NCBI GenBank assembly: GCA_020639295.1
Contig: JACKGY010000005.1
Span: 310,001-374,000, forward strand
Length of the DNA stretch: 64,000 bases
Source of the DNA: Planctomycetota bacterium
Lineage (GTDB): Bacteria; Planctomycetota; GCA-002687715; DRQF01
Direction: 5' to 3'
Below are positions 8,448 through 16,717 of this stretch, piece after piece (position 1 is the stretch's first letter; each line of letters begins with the position of its first letter). Below the pieces are notes generated by a model. That model was not told the origin of the DNA and did no database searches. It saw only the letters and a list, made by a program, of their open reading frames with translations. Position numbers and translations under genes: made by a program.

Positions 8448-9464
8448 TCAGATCCAACCCTGGTCCCGGTACCAGGCGGCGGTGAGCCGAATCCCCTCCG
8501 CCAACCCGGTCGGGCAGACGAAGCCGGTATCCCGTTCGAGCCGCGAACAGTCGACCACCCAGCGCTCCGGGCGGAGCTCGCGCATCTTCTGCCCCGAGAG
8601 CAGCGGCGGTCGCTTCATCAGGGGAGCCACGAGGTCGTTCAGCGCCGCCAGGCCACCGGCCAGGAGGTGCGGCAGCCTGGGTTTCAAGGCCCGGCGGCCG
8701 AGGGCGGCCTCGATGTAGCCGAGCATCTCGGCGTCGCTGTGGACCCCTGGCGCGGCGACGAAGTAGCGGCCACGCTCGGCCCCGGGGGCGAGGCCCAGGC
8801 GGAGCATGCCCTCGATCAGGTCCTCGGAGTAGACGAAGGAGTAGGCCTTCGGTCTGAGGCCCAGGATCGGGGCGAAGCGCCGGGAGACCATGCGGAACAT
8901 GGTGAGGAAGTCGCGCTCGCCTGGACCATAGACTCCGGGCGGGCGGACGATGGTCCAGGGCACCTCGCCGATCGCGTCGACCAGCCGTTCCTCGCTCTCC
9001 ATCTTGGACTGGCCGTACCAGGTCACCGGGCGGCAGGGGGCATCCTCGTCGAGGGTCGCGACGCCCACGGGGTTGGGCCCGACCGCGGCCAGGCTGCTGG
9101 TGTGGATGAAGCGGCCGACTCCGGCCCTGGCCGCGGCCGCGGCCAGGCGGGCCGTGCCTTCGGCGTTCACCCGGCGGAATTCCGCCAGCGAACGGGCCCG
9201 GGTCAGGCCCGCGAGATGGAAGACGAGATCGACGCCCTCGAGCGCCGGTTCGAGTTCCGCCCCGCCCTCCAGGTCGCCCAGGACCGGGACCAGGGGCAGG
9301 TCGGCGATCAGCTCCCTGGACGAGCTGGGCCGCATCAGGGCGCGGATCTCCGCCACGCCCGCGACGACCAGTCGACGGGCCAGGCGGGCGCCGATGAAGC
9401 CGCTGACTCCGGTCACCAGGACCCGCTTGCCCCGGTAACCCCCTATGAAAGCTTGTGAATTCAC
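8448..9464 (-). CDS. NAD(P)-dependent extended SDR, possible ceramide reductase (CerR-like)
   Basis: A 338-residue extended short-chain dehydrogenase/reductase. The nucleotide-binding glycine motif TGVSGFIG lies at residues 18-25 and the catalytic YGQSK near residue 155, with a preceding TSSLAAVG serine. The C-terminus (WYRDQGWI) and the LLSGQKMRELRPERWVVD region match the type of SDR found in bacterial sphingolipid loci. Those SDRs reduce the 3-oxo group of the lipid (established for Caulobacter CerR). It uses a GTG start and is divergent from the serine palmitoyltransferase-like gene. The family call is firm; the ceramide role is inferred from the neighbours. Confidence 0.78.
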   Translation of the reverse strand: MNSQAFIGGYRGKRVLVTGVSGFIGARLARRLVVAGVAEIRALMRPSSSRELIADLPLVPVLGDLEGGAELEPALEGVDLVFHLAGLTRARSLAEFRRVNAEGTARLAAAAARAGVGRFIHTSSLAAVGPNPVGVATLDEDAPCRPVTWYGQSKMESEERLVDAIGEVPWTIVRPPGVYGPGERDFLTMFRMVSRRFAPILGLRPKAYSFVYSEDLIEGMLRLGLAPGAERGRYFVAAPGVHSDAEMLGYIEAALGRRALKPRLPHLLAGGLAALNDLVAPLMKRPPLLSGQKMRELRPERWVVDCSRLERDTGFVCPTGLAEGIRLTAAWYRDQGWI

Positions 9465-9511
9465 CGCCCGAAAGCGCCCGAAAGTGAGCGCAAATCCATA
9501 TTTCGATGGAG

Positions 9512-9521
9512 CTTGCGCAAG
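9512..9521. promoter_or_regulatory. Palindrome in divergent lipid-gene region
   Basis: CTTGCGCAAG is a perfect 10-bp palindrome 23 bp upstream of the -35 box of the rightward promoter and 47 bp upstream of the leftward SDR start. It could be an operator, but a single short palindrome can occur by chance. Confidence 0.3.
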
Positions 9522-9543
9522 AAATTGAAGCCCAGGCCCAGAT

Positions 9544-9572
9544 TTGACATAACGTCGCCCTTGGGCTATACA
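9544..9572 (+). promoter_or_regulatory. Sigma-70-type promoter for the SPT-like/acyltransferase pair
   Basis: TTGACA (9544-9549), a 17-bp spacer and TATACA (9567-9572). This is the best -35/-10 match I found in the window. Transcription would start near 9580, giving a leader of about 50 nt before the TTG start at 9631. Confidence 0.75.
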
Positions 9573-9630
9573 GTCCCGAATCAGCGTCGCTATCCGACGG
9601 CGCTCAGATCCTCAGCTGGAAGGTACTGGA

Positions 9631-10824
9631 TTGGATCTCTTCGACAAGTGTCGTCGGTTCGACCGGGCGCGGAAGCTGATCGAGGCCGACCTCTACCCCT
9701 TCTTCAGACCTGCCAGCGGCTCGGATTGCACCCATGCAACCTACGAGGGCCGGGATCTGGTGATGATCGGGTCGAACAACTACCTCGGTCTCACGCACCA
9801 TCCCCGCGTCGTCGCGGCCGCCAAGGAAGCCATCGATCGCTTCGGCACCTCCTGCACCGGCTCGCGCTTCCTCAACGGAACGCTCGAGCTGCACGTCGAG
9901 CTGGAGGATGCCCTCGCCGAGTTCATGCGCTATCCCGCGGCGGTCACCTTCTCGACCGGTTTCCAGGTCAACCTGGGCGTGATCGCGGCGATCGCCGGCA
10001 AGGGCGACATCGTCTTCTGCGACAAGGAGAATCACGCCTCCATCCTCGATGCCTGCCGGCTCACCTTCGCCGAGGTGAAGCGCTTCCGGCACGAGGACAT
10101 GGAAGACCTCGAGAACAAGCTCAAGGCCGCCCCCGAGGAGGTCGGCAAGCTGATCGTGGTCGACGGCGTCTTCTCGATGCTCGGCCGGATCACCAACCTG
10201 CCCGAGATCATCCGCCTCGCCCGGCAGTATGACGCCCGCGTGATGGTGGACGACGCCCACGGCGTCGGCGTCCTGGGCGAGCGTGGCATGGGCACGCTCG
10301 AGCACTTCGGTCTCGAGGGCCCGGACTGCGGCGTGGACATCGTCACCGGCACCTTCTCGAAGTCGCTGGCCTCGCTGGGCGGCTTCGTGGTGGCCAACGA
10401 GGACGTCATCCACTACATCAAGCACATCGCGCGCTCGCTGATGTTCAGCGCCAGCATCTCGCCGCCGAACGCCGCCTCCGCGCTGATGGCCCTCCGGATC
10501 ATGCAGGACGAGCCCCAGCACCTGCTCAACCTGTGGAAGAACGTGAACAAGATGAAGTCGGGCCTGGATGCGCTCGGCTTCGACACCATGGGCTCGCGCA
10601 CGCCGATCATCCCGATCAAGGTGGGTGACGAGCTCGAGACCTTCCAGTTCGCCAAACGCCTGTTCGAGGCCGGACTCTTCGTCAACCCGGTGGTGCCGCC
10701 CGGCGCTCCGGTCGGCCTGGTCCGGACCAGCTACATGGCCTCGCACACCGAAGCGGATCTGGATTTCGCCCTCGGAGTATTCGGGAAACTGGCCGCCCAC
10801 GCGGATGTCGCAGCCAACCAGTGA
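9631..10824 (+). CDS. PLP-dependent alpha-oxoamine synthase, probable serine palmitoyltransferase
   Basis: A 397-residue fold-type I enzyme of the alpha-oxoamine synthase family (serine palmitoyltransferase, 8-amino-7-oxononanoate synthase, Kbl). It condenses an amino acid with an acyl thioester. Key parts: GSNNYLGL, GTSCTGSRFLNGT, DKENHASI, VDDAHGVGVLGERGMGT, and TFSKSLASLGG with the PLP lysine at K244. It starts at TTG with GGAAGG 7 bases upstream. The next gene begins inside its last codons, which couples them. The partner GNAT-type acyltransferase and the divergent SDR favour sphinganine synthesis over biotin; no bio genes are nearby. The exact substrate is inferred. Confidence 0.82.
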   Translation: MDLFDKCRRFDRARKLIEADLYPFFRPASGSDCTHATYEGRDLVMIGSNNYLGLTHHPRVVAAAKEAIDRFGTSCTGSRFLNGTLELHVELEDALAEFMRYPAAVTFSTGFQVNLGVIAAIAGKGDIVFCDKENHASILDACRLTFAEVKRFRHEDMEDLENKLKAAPEEVGKLIVVDGVFSMLGRITNLPEIIRLARQYDARVMVDDAHGVGVLGERGMGTLEHFGLEGPDCGVDIVTGTFSKSLASLGGFVVANEDVIHYIKHIARSLMFSASISPPNAASALMALRIMQDEPQHLLNLWKNVNKMKSGLDALGFDTMGSRTPIIPIKVGDELETFQFAKRLFEAGLFVNPVVPPGAPVGLVRTSYMASHTEADLDFALGVFGKLAAHADVAANQ

Positions 10825-11995
10825 CAGCGAGACGAACCCCGTCGCGGATCGGACGCGAGGACGATCCGCAGACCCCGGGCTCGAGCTCCGAACCGTCCAG
10901 AACCGGGCCGACCTGAAGCTCTTCATCGACCTCCCCTACCGGCTCCATTCCGCGGAGCCGTTTTTCGTCCCGCCGCTCCGCTTCGACCAGAAGCGCCGGC
11001 TGGACCGGAAGTCGAATCCCTTCTTCCGCCACTCGGAGGCCGAGTACTTCCTGGCCCTGCGCTCGGGCCGGGTCGTCGGCCGCATCGCCGCGATCGACTA
11101 CAAGCCGCACCGCGAGATCCACGGCGAGAACGTCGGCTTCTTCGGCTGGTTCGAGTGCATCGACGACCAGGCGGTCGCCGATCGGCTGTTCGAGACCGCC
11201 GCCGCCTGGCTCGCCGCTCGAGGCATCGGCGCCATGCGCGGCCCCGCCAGCTTCTGCATGAACGACGAGGTCGGCGTCCTGGTCGAGGGTTACGAGGTCC
11301 TGCCCTCCTTGCTCACGCCCTGGAACCCGCCCTACTACGAGGCCCTGATGACCGGTTGGGGCCTGGCCAAGGTGATGGACCTGGTCTCCTTCGCCCTCCC
11401 GGTCGCGAGCTACGACCACGAGCGGCTGGGCCGGATCGTGGACCGGATCACCCGGCGCGCCAACATGCGGCTCAGGCGCTTCGACCTGGCCAACTTCGAT
11501 CGCGAGGTCGAGCACTTCAAGCGCCTCTACAACGACGCCTGGAACGACAACTGGGGCTTCGTCGGCCTGACCGACGCCGAGATCGACCACATGGCGAAGG
11601 ATCTCAAGCCCCTGATCGAACCCAAGCTGGCCCATTTCGTCGAGGTGGACGGCGAGCCGGTCGGCTTCGCCCTGGTGCTCCCCGACCTGAATCAGATCCT
11701 GAAGGGCCTGCGTGGCCGGCTCTTCCCCTTCGGCATCTTCAAGCTCCTCTTCGGACTCAAGCGCGTCTCCCGGATCAGGCTGCTCGCCATGGGCGTCCGT
11801 CGCGACTTCCACCGCAGCGGCCTCGATTCCGTGCTCTACCACGCCAGCTACCTCGGCGCGCGGGAGCTGGGCAAGGTCGAGTCCGAGCTGGGCTGGGTGC
11901 TGGAATCGAATACCGTGATGATCACCACCATCGAGAAGGTAGGCGGCCGTCGCCATCGTACGCACCGACTCCTGGAGAAGGCCCTCAGCGCATGA
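10805..11995 (+). CDS. GNAT-type N-acyltransferase, probable bacterial ceramide synthase-like
   Basis: A 396-residue protein with a GNAT-like fold. The N-terminal part has LYRLHSAEPFFVPP-like sequence (FIDLPYRLHSAEPFFVPPL), GRVVGRIAAI and ASFCMNDEVGVLVEGY. The C-terminal half carries FALVLPDLNQILKG and a second acyltransferase-like module. As I recall it, this is the large acyltransferase family to which the Caulobacter ceramide synthase bCerS belongs. The ATG at 10805 overlaps the end of the SPT-like gene by 20 bp, implying translational coupling. It would N-acylate 3-oxosphinganine or a related long-chain base at the inner membrane. The function rests on context plus family memory and is not proved by a catalytic motif. 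Confidence 0.7.
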   Translation: MSQPTSDSETNPVADRTRGRSADPGLELRTVQNRADLKLFIDLPYRLHSAEPFFVPPLRFDQKRRLDRKSNPFFRHSEAEYFLALRSGRVVGRIAAIDYKPHREIHGENVGFFGWFECIDDQAVADRLFETAAAWLAARGIGAMRGPASFCMNDEVGVLVEGYEVLPSLLTPWNPPYYEALMTGWGLAKVMDLVSFALPVASYDHERLGRIVDRITRRANMRLRRFDLANFDREVEHFKRLYNDAWNDNWGFVGLTDAEIDHMAKDLKPLIEPKLAHFVEVDGEPVGFALVLPDLNQILKGLRGRLFPFGIFKLLFGLKRVSRIRLLAMGVRRDFHRSGLDSVLYHASYLGARELGKVESELGWVLESNTVMITTIEKVGGRRHRTHRLLEKALSA

Positions 11996-12080
11996 GACAC
12001 CCTGCCATGGAATCGCCGGTTCGCGTTGATAGCATCGGTTACCCCTGATCGAGACCACCCGAAAGGACGACCGAAGCCTC

Positions 12081-14360
12081 ATGTCCTCCAAGTCGCAATC
12101 GATGAAGCGCCTCATCGAACTTGCCTCGCAGCACGACCTCAAGCCCTTCGAAGACCTCTGGAACGAGACCATCGCCGGCAACACCTCGAACGTCGAGGGC
12201 CTGCTGGAGGCCATCTCCGCCCTGGAGTCGCAGGGGCAGTTCGGCAAGGCCGCGAGCTTCCTCAATTCCCTGTTGCCCTGCTACCTGGACGATGCCAACG
12301 CGAACGAGGCGGCCATCCTCTGCCTGAAGCGCCTGGCCAAGGTCTCCGCTCGCGACCGCAATCTGCGCGAGAACTTCCTCAAGGTCTTCCGCCGCAAGTA
12401 CGCCGAGAATCCCGGGATAGAGACCTGCATCGAGCACTCCGGCGTCCTCGCCGACATGAACATCGCCGAGGCCGTCGACAAGCTCGAGAGCTACCTCAAC
12501 TTCACCCCCGGCGCCTACCTCGAGCACCCCGCGGGCTGGGGCGTGGGCATCGTCTCGGCGGTCGACCATGACGAGGCCACGGTCACGATCGACTTCCGTG
12601 ACATGCCCGGACACGAACTCGGCTTCGAGATGGCGCGGAACATCACCCGCTACCTCGCGCCCGACAACTTCAAGGCGATGAAGTTCGACCGACTCTCCCG
12701 GCTGCAGACGATGGCCGAGGAGAACCCGGTCGACCTGGTGCGCTGCGTGATCACCAGCCGCGAGCGCAAGACCACCGTCCGCGACCTGCGCGACCGGATC
12801 ACCGACGGGGTGATCCCGGTCAAGGACTGGTCCAAGTGGTGGACCAAGACCCGCTCCAAGGTGAAGCGGGACCCGAACTTCAAGATGGGCACCGGCAACA
12901 ACCCGCTGATCGAGGTCACGGTCGCCGAGCTCGCCTTCGAGGACCAGACCCTCACCAACATGGCGGCCCTGCGCGGCCTGCCCAAGAAGATCAAGTACGT
13001 CCGTGAGCTCTTCGCCGAGATCGACTCCCATCCGGAGACGCGCCCGGCCCTGATCATGGCGGCGGGCGTCCTGGCGAAGATCGCCGCCGAGGAGAAGAAG
13101 AAGCACCCCGGCGCCACGCTCAGCCTGGCCCTGATGCTGGAGAAGGTGGCGCAGATCAAGGAGGACTACACCATCCCCGAGGCCCTGCGCCTCGAGGCCC
13201 TCCTGGCCGACCCCTATTCCTTCCTCGAGACCCTGTCGACCGTCCCGATCGCCGCCGACCGCAAGGACATCCTGGCGCGCGTCCGCGACAACTTCCCCGA
13301 CATCTGGCCGGAGATCTACGAGAAGGCGCTCTACCTGGGCGAGAGCGACGTCTGCGACTTCTGTCTGCGGGAACTCCTGACCATCGGTGCCTTCGACCGG
13401 GCGACGCGGGCCATCTTCGACTTCCTCAACAAGTTCCGCGAGTTCCGTGGCAGCTACCTCTGGTACGTGAAGCTCTGCCTGAAGGGTGGCGCTCACAAGG
13501 CCCTGCCCCATCCCGGGCTCACCAGCCTCCTGGAGAAGGTCCTCCTGCTCCATTCGCACTGCAACAACCGCTTCATGCAGGGTGAGGCCGACGCCGAGGA
13601 CTACCGCAAGGAATGCCGGAGCATCGAGAAGGTGCTCGAGGGCAAGAACTGCCAGCTGATCCGCAAGACCCTCGGTGGCTGCAACACGACCGAGGCGCTC
13701 GACTTCTACAACATGATCCGCGGCAGCCGGAGCCTTCCGGACGACGTCAAGGACTCGCTGGTGGCGGCCGTCATCCGGACCCGTCCCGAGGTCGCCCGAC
13801 TCCGGGCCGAGGCCGAGGAGGAGCACACCCAGCAGCCCGGCTTCATCGACGAGCGGGTCATCTACGTCACCGCGACCGGCTACCGCCGCTACGAGGCGGC
13901 CTACAACAGCCTGGTCAACGACGACATCCCGAAGAACGCCGCGGAGATCAACCGCGCCGCCTCCTTCGGCGACCTCTCCGAGAATGCCGAGTGGAGCGCC
14001 GCGATCGAGAAGCAGACCGCCCTCACCCAGAAGGCCGAGGAGATGCGCGAGGCGCTCGAGAAGGCGCGCATCATCGACACCTCCCTGGTGAACGGCGAGA
14101 GCGTCGCGGTCGGTTGCCGCGTCCGGCTCACCAACCTCGACAGCAACGCAGAGGAGTCCTACACCCTGCTCGGCCCCTGGGACGTGGACATGGAGAAGAA
14201 GATCATCTCCTACCTCTCGCCCCTCGGCCGCGGCCTTCTCGGCCGCTCCGTCGGCACGGAGACCGAGGTGGAACTCCCGGCCGGTCGGGCCCGCTACCGG
14301 ATCCTCGACATCCAGGTGGCGCCGACGCTGATCGAGGAGCAGCGCGAGCAGTCGGCCTGA
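12081..14360 (+). CDS. GreA-type transcript cleavage factor with long N-terminal extension
   Basis: A 759-residue protein whose last roughly 160 residues are a Gre factor: coiled coil with EINRAASFGDLSENAEW (GDLSEN at 630-635, tip acidic residues present) and an FKBP-like C-terminal domain. Gre factors enter the RNA polymerase secondary channel and rescue backtracked complexes. The N-terminal 600 residues are helical repeats (TPR-like, about 1-140), a small beta module around HPAGWGVGIVSAV (about 150-190) and more helices. Ordinary GreA is about 160 residues; Chlamydiae have a similarly extended GreA of about 715. The start has AAAGGA upstream, and a strong terminator follows the stop. Confidence 0.85.
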   Translation: MSSKSQSMKRLIELASQHDLKPFEDLWNETIAGNTSNVEGLLEAISALESQGQFGKAASFLNSLLPCYLDDANANEAAILCLKRLAKVSARDRNLRENFLKVFRRKYAENPGIETCIEHSGVLADMNIAEAVDKLESYLNFTPGAYLEHPAGWGVGIVSAVDHDEATVTIDFRDMPGHELGFEMARNITRYLAPDNFKAMKFDRLSRLQTMAEENPVDLVRCVITSRERKTTVRDLRDRITDGVIPVKDWSKWWTKTRSKVKRDPNFKMGTGNNPLIEVTVAELAFEDQTLTNMAALRGLPKKIKYVRELFAEIDSHPETRPALIMAAGVLAKIAAEEKKKHPGATLSLALMLEKVAQIKEDYTIPEALRLEALLADPYSFLETLSTVPIAADRKDILARVRDNFPDIWPEIYEKALYLGESDVCDFCLRELLTIGAFDRATRAIFDFLNKFREFRGSYLWYVKLCLKGGAHKALPHPGLTSLLEKVLLLHSHCNNRFMQGEADAEDYRKECRSIEKVLEGKNCQLIRKTLGGCNTTEALDFYNMIRGSRSLPDDVKDSLVAAVIRTRPEVARLRAEAEEEHTQQPGFIDERVIYVTATGYRRYEAAYNSLVNDDIPKNAAEINRAASFGDLSENAEWSAAIEKQTALTQKAEEMREALEKARIIDTSLVNGESVAVGCRVRLTNLDSNAEESYTLLGPWDVDMEKKIISYLSPLGRGLLGRSVGTETEVELPAGRARYRILDIQVAPTLIEEQREQSA

Positions 14361-14392
14361 TCGATCGCCGCGCACCGAGAAGATCGCCAACG

Positions 14393-14422
14393 GAAAGCCC
14401 TCGCCAGCCGGCGGGGGCTTTC
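14393..14422 (+). terminator. Rho-independent terminator after the GreA fusion
   Basis: A 13-bp stem (14393-14405 with 14410-14422, one G-U pair) with an AGCC loop ends in CTTTCTTC. The following GNAT gene starts at 14437, so that gene needs its own transcription or read-through. Confidence 0.8.
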
Positions 14423-14436
14423 TTCATGATGCCGCC

Positions 14437-14967
14437 ATGCACGATCACCGGATCATCCACACCGAACGACTCGTCCTCGACGATCCGCGCCCCGAGGATC
14501 TCGAGGCCTTCTACGCCCTCCGGACCGATCCGCGCGCCCCGCGGCTCTATCCGGGGCGACCGATCGAGACGCTCGACCAGTCGCGGGAACTCCTCGCTCG
14601 CGTGATCGAGGAGAACGCCGATGGGCGGGCCCGAAACCGGATGATCCGGTCACGTCGGGACGGCAGCTTCGTGGGCTCGATCGGCTACTGGCGCATCGAT
14701 CCGGACCGGAAGCTCGCCGAGATCGGCTACAAGCTGGTGGTGGACCACTGGGGCCAGGGGCTGATGAGCGAGGCCCTGCTCGCCTTCCTGGCCGATGCCG
14801 ACCGTGCGCGCCCGGAGCTCGACTCCGAAGGCTGGGTCGACGCCTGGAACGTCGCGTCGATCCGCCTCCTGTTGCGGGGCGGCTACCGGCCGGACGCCGC
14901 CCGGAACCCGGACGAGCCGGAGGTCCTGCGCTACTTCAGGCCCGCGCCCGGCTCCGGCCGAGCTTGA
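14437..14967 (+). CDS. GNAT acetyltransferase, RimJ/RimL-like
   Basis: A 176-residue single-domain N-acetyltransferase. It begins with the typical IIHTERLVLDDPRPEDLEAF. It has FVGSIGYWRIDP and AEIGYKLVVDHWGQGLMSEAL, the latter being the acetyl-CoA pyrophosphate-binding loop region, and ends with NVASIRLLLRGGYRPD, as in RimJ/RimL relatives. The substrate is unknown (a protein N-terminus, an amino acid or an antibiotic are all possible in the family). Its 3' end overlaps the convergent HEAT gene by 37 bp. Confidence 0.85.
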   Translation: MHDHRIIHTERLVLDDPRPEDLEAFYALRTDPRAPRLYPGRPIETLDQSRELLARVIEENADGRARNRMIRSRRDGSFVGSIGYWRIDPDRKLAEIGYKLVVDHWGQGLMSEALLAFLADADRARPELDSEGWVDAWNVASIRLLLRGGYRPDAARNPDEPEVLRYFRPAPGSGRA

Positions 14968-16646
14968 CCGGCCGCGCGGCCCTCGAGTTCACGGCGCCAG
15001 AGTCGGGAGCGCGCGCGCCAGGCCGAGGGGCGGTCCGGCCGCGCCTCGGCCAGGACCTTGCCACCCGACTGCCGGAGCCGTTCCAGGGCGGCCGGCATGA
15101 GACAGGCGTTGCCGCTGGCCAGGTAGCGGGCCAAGAAGAGCAGGCCGCGTCGATCACCGAGCTGATCGAGCGCGGTCGCCGCGCCACAGGCGGCGTACTC
15201 GAAGGGTCGGTCCAGAAGGCCGGCGAGGTCGTCGCAGAGTTCCCGGAAGCCCCCCTGTCCGGCGGCAAGAGCCGCCGCCATGCGGACCGCCTCGCTCTCG
15301 TGACCGAGCTGCTCACGGATGAGAGGGATGGCCCGACGGTCGCCGAGGAAGGCGAGGATCTCGAGCGCGGAGCGGATGGCGTAGAAGTCCGGGTCCTCGT
15401 CGGCGGTGGCCAGGGCGGCGGTCGAGGCCCGGATCGTGGCGAGCAGGGCCTCGAGATCCAGACCCTCCGGCAGCGGGCGGCCCTCCGCGCGGGCGTACCA
15501 GCAGCCGAGGGCACGGAGCTGCGCCGGCCCCTCGGCCCGGAAGGCGAGGGCGAAGGCGCGATCGGCGATCGCAACGCGACGCTCCTCGGGCAACGAGGGC
15601 AGGCTCTTGAACACGGCCGCGAGCGCCCAGTACGACGAGTAACGCGGCTCCTCGGCCACCATCTCGAGCGCGCGCTCGATCTGCTCGACCGTCGGGCGCA
15701 GCGGCAGGAGCTGGGCGGCATTGAAGCGGACGCGCTGGGCATGGAAGGAGTCGAGGAACTCCTTCAGACAGAGGTCGACCTCGCCTTCCAGCCCGACCAG
15801 GGGTGCCGCCCCCCGGGCATAGAGGGCGTAGAGCGAGGCCTCGATCGTGTACTCGTTGAACGCGTCCTCGCGGGCGTAGCGGGCCAGCTCGCGCATCATG
15901 GGTTTGCCCTCGAGACCGCGGAAGGCGACACCGTAGAGCACCGCCATCTTGAGGCCGTCGTTGGGGGCGCCGGTGAGCTCTTGGAACGCGGTCGAGGGCT
16001 GACCCGCGGCGTCGACGAAGAGGTCGGTGGCATCGAGACGACATAGGGCCCCGATGGCCAGCATCCTGGTGGGCGCGTAGACCTCGTCGTCGCGCGCGAG
16101 ATCGCCCAGGACCCGTCCGGCCAGGGGTTCGAGGACCGAGAAGGCGGCGAGAACGCGGTGCTCGGTGAGGAGCGTGCCCTTGCCCAACAGCTCGACGAGC
16201 CGCTCGAGGATGAAGGAACGGGCCGCCCGCCGGAGCGCCGGATCGGCGGCCGCGGCGACCTCGAGGATCGGCTCGTCACCGTCCCAGTGGTCGCAGGCGG
16301 CGGCGAACAGCTCGGCCGCGACCTCGCCCCGGGAGGCCTCGTCGGCGAGCCGGCCGAGGTGCGCGACGAGAGGTCGGAGGTCGGCGACCCGGCCCGCGTT
16401 GCGGATCAGGGCGCGCAGGGCGGCGGCACGCAGGAACGGATCGTCCTCCGCGAGCCAGGCCTCGACCCGATCCGGGCGCGCGCGGAGCCGCGCGGCGAGT
16501 TCCTCGATGCCACGCTCGCGCTCGCTGGCATAGGGGCTCTCGAGGAGCGCGCGAAGCTCGTCCGGTTCCGGATTCGCGACCTGGGCCGGTAGGCGGACCG
16601 CCAGCGCGAACAACGCCAGGAGGATCGTTCCAGCGAATGGTCTCAT
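14931..16646 (-). CDS. Exported HEAT-repeat protein
   Basis: A 571-residue protein built almost entirely of short helical pairs of the HEAT type (for example LRAAALRALIRNAG, VRMAAALAAGQGG, ACGAATALDQLGDRRGL). The ATG at 16646, with AAGGA just upstream, gives a signal peptide (RPFAGTILLALFALAVRLPA, then QVANPEP). The upstream GTG at 16664 is less likely. It is probably a periplasmic protein interaction scaffold. I see no enzymatic motif. Secreted HEAT proteins recur in this window (60083 and 62758). Confidence 0.7.
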   Translation of the reverse strand: MRPFAGTILLALFALAVRLPAQVANPEPDELRALLESPYASERERGIEELAARLRARPDRVEAWLAEDDPFLRAAALRALIRNAGRVADLRPLVAHLGRLADEASRGEVAAELFAAACDHWDGDEPILEVAAAADPALRRAARSFILERLVELLGKGTLLTEHRVLAAFSVLEPLAGRVLGDLARDDEVYAPTRMLAIGALCRLDATDLFVDAAGQPSTAFQELTGAPNDGLKMAVLYGVAFRGLEGKPMMRELARYAREDAFNEYTIEASLYALYARGAAPLVGLEGEVDLCLKEFLDSFHAQRVRFNAAQLLPLRPTVEQIERALEMVAEEPRYSSYWALAAVFKSLPSLPEERRVAIADRAFALAFRAEGPAQLRALGCWYARAEGRPLPEGLDLEALLATIRASTAALATADEDPDFYAIRSALEILAFLGDRRAIPLIREQLGHESEAVRMAAALAAGQGGFRELCDDLAGLLDRPFEYAACGAATALDQLGDRRGLLFLARYLASGNACLMPAALERLRQSGGKVLAEARPDRPSAWRARSRLWRRELEGRAAGQARPEPGAGLK

Positions 16647-16717
16647 GTCCTTCGACCCGGGCACGGGAAGGTCGACTGTACCCGCGCCCGGATCGAACCG
16701 GAAGGACTCACCCGATC

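Noticed and set aside
9631..10824. 8-amino-7-oxononanoate synthase (bioF) for biotin
   Set aside because: The family cannot be split by eye, but no biotin genes are nearby, and the overlapping acyltransferase and divergent SDR fit sphingolipid synthesis better.
12039..14390. A 783-codon open frame on the minus strand
   Set aside because: Antisense of the GreA fusion gene, which carries clear Gre motifs.
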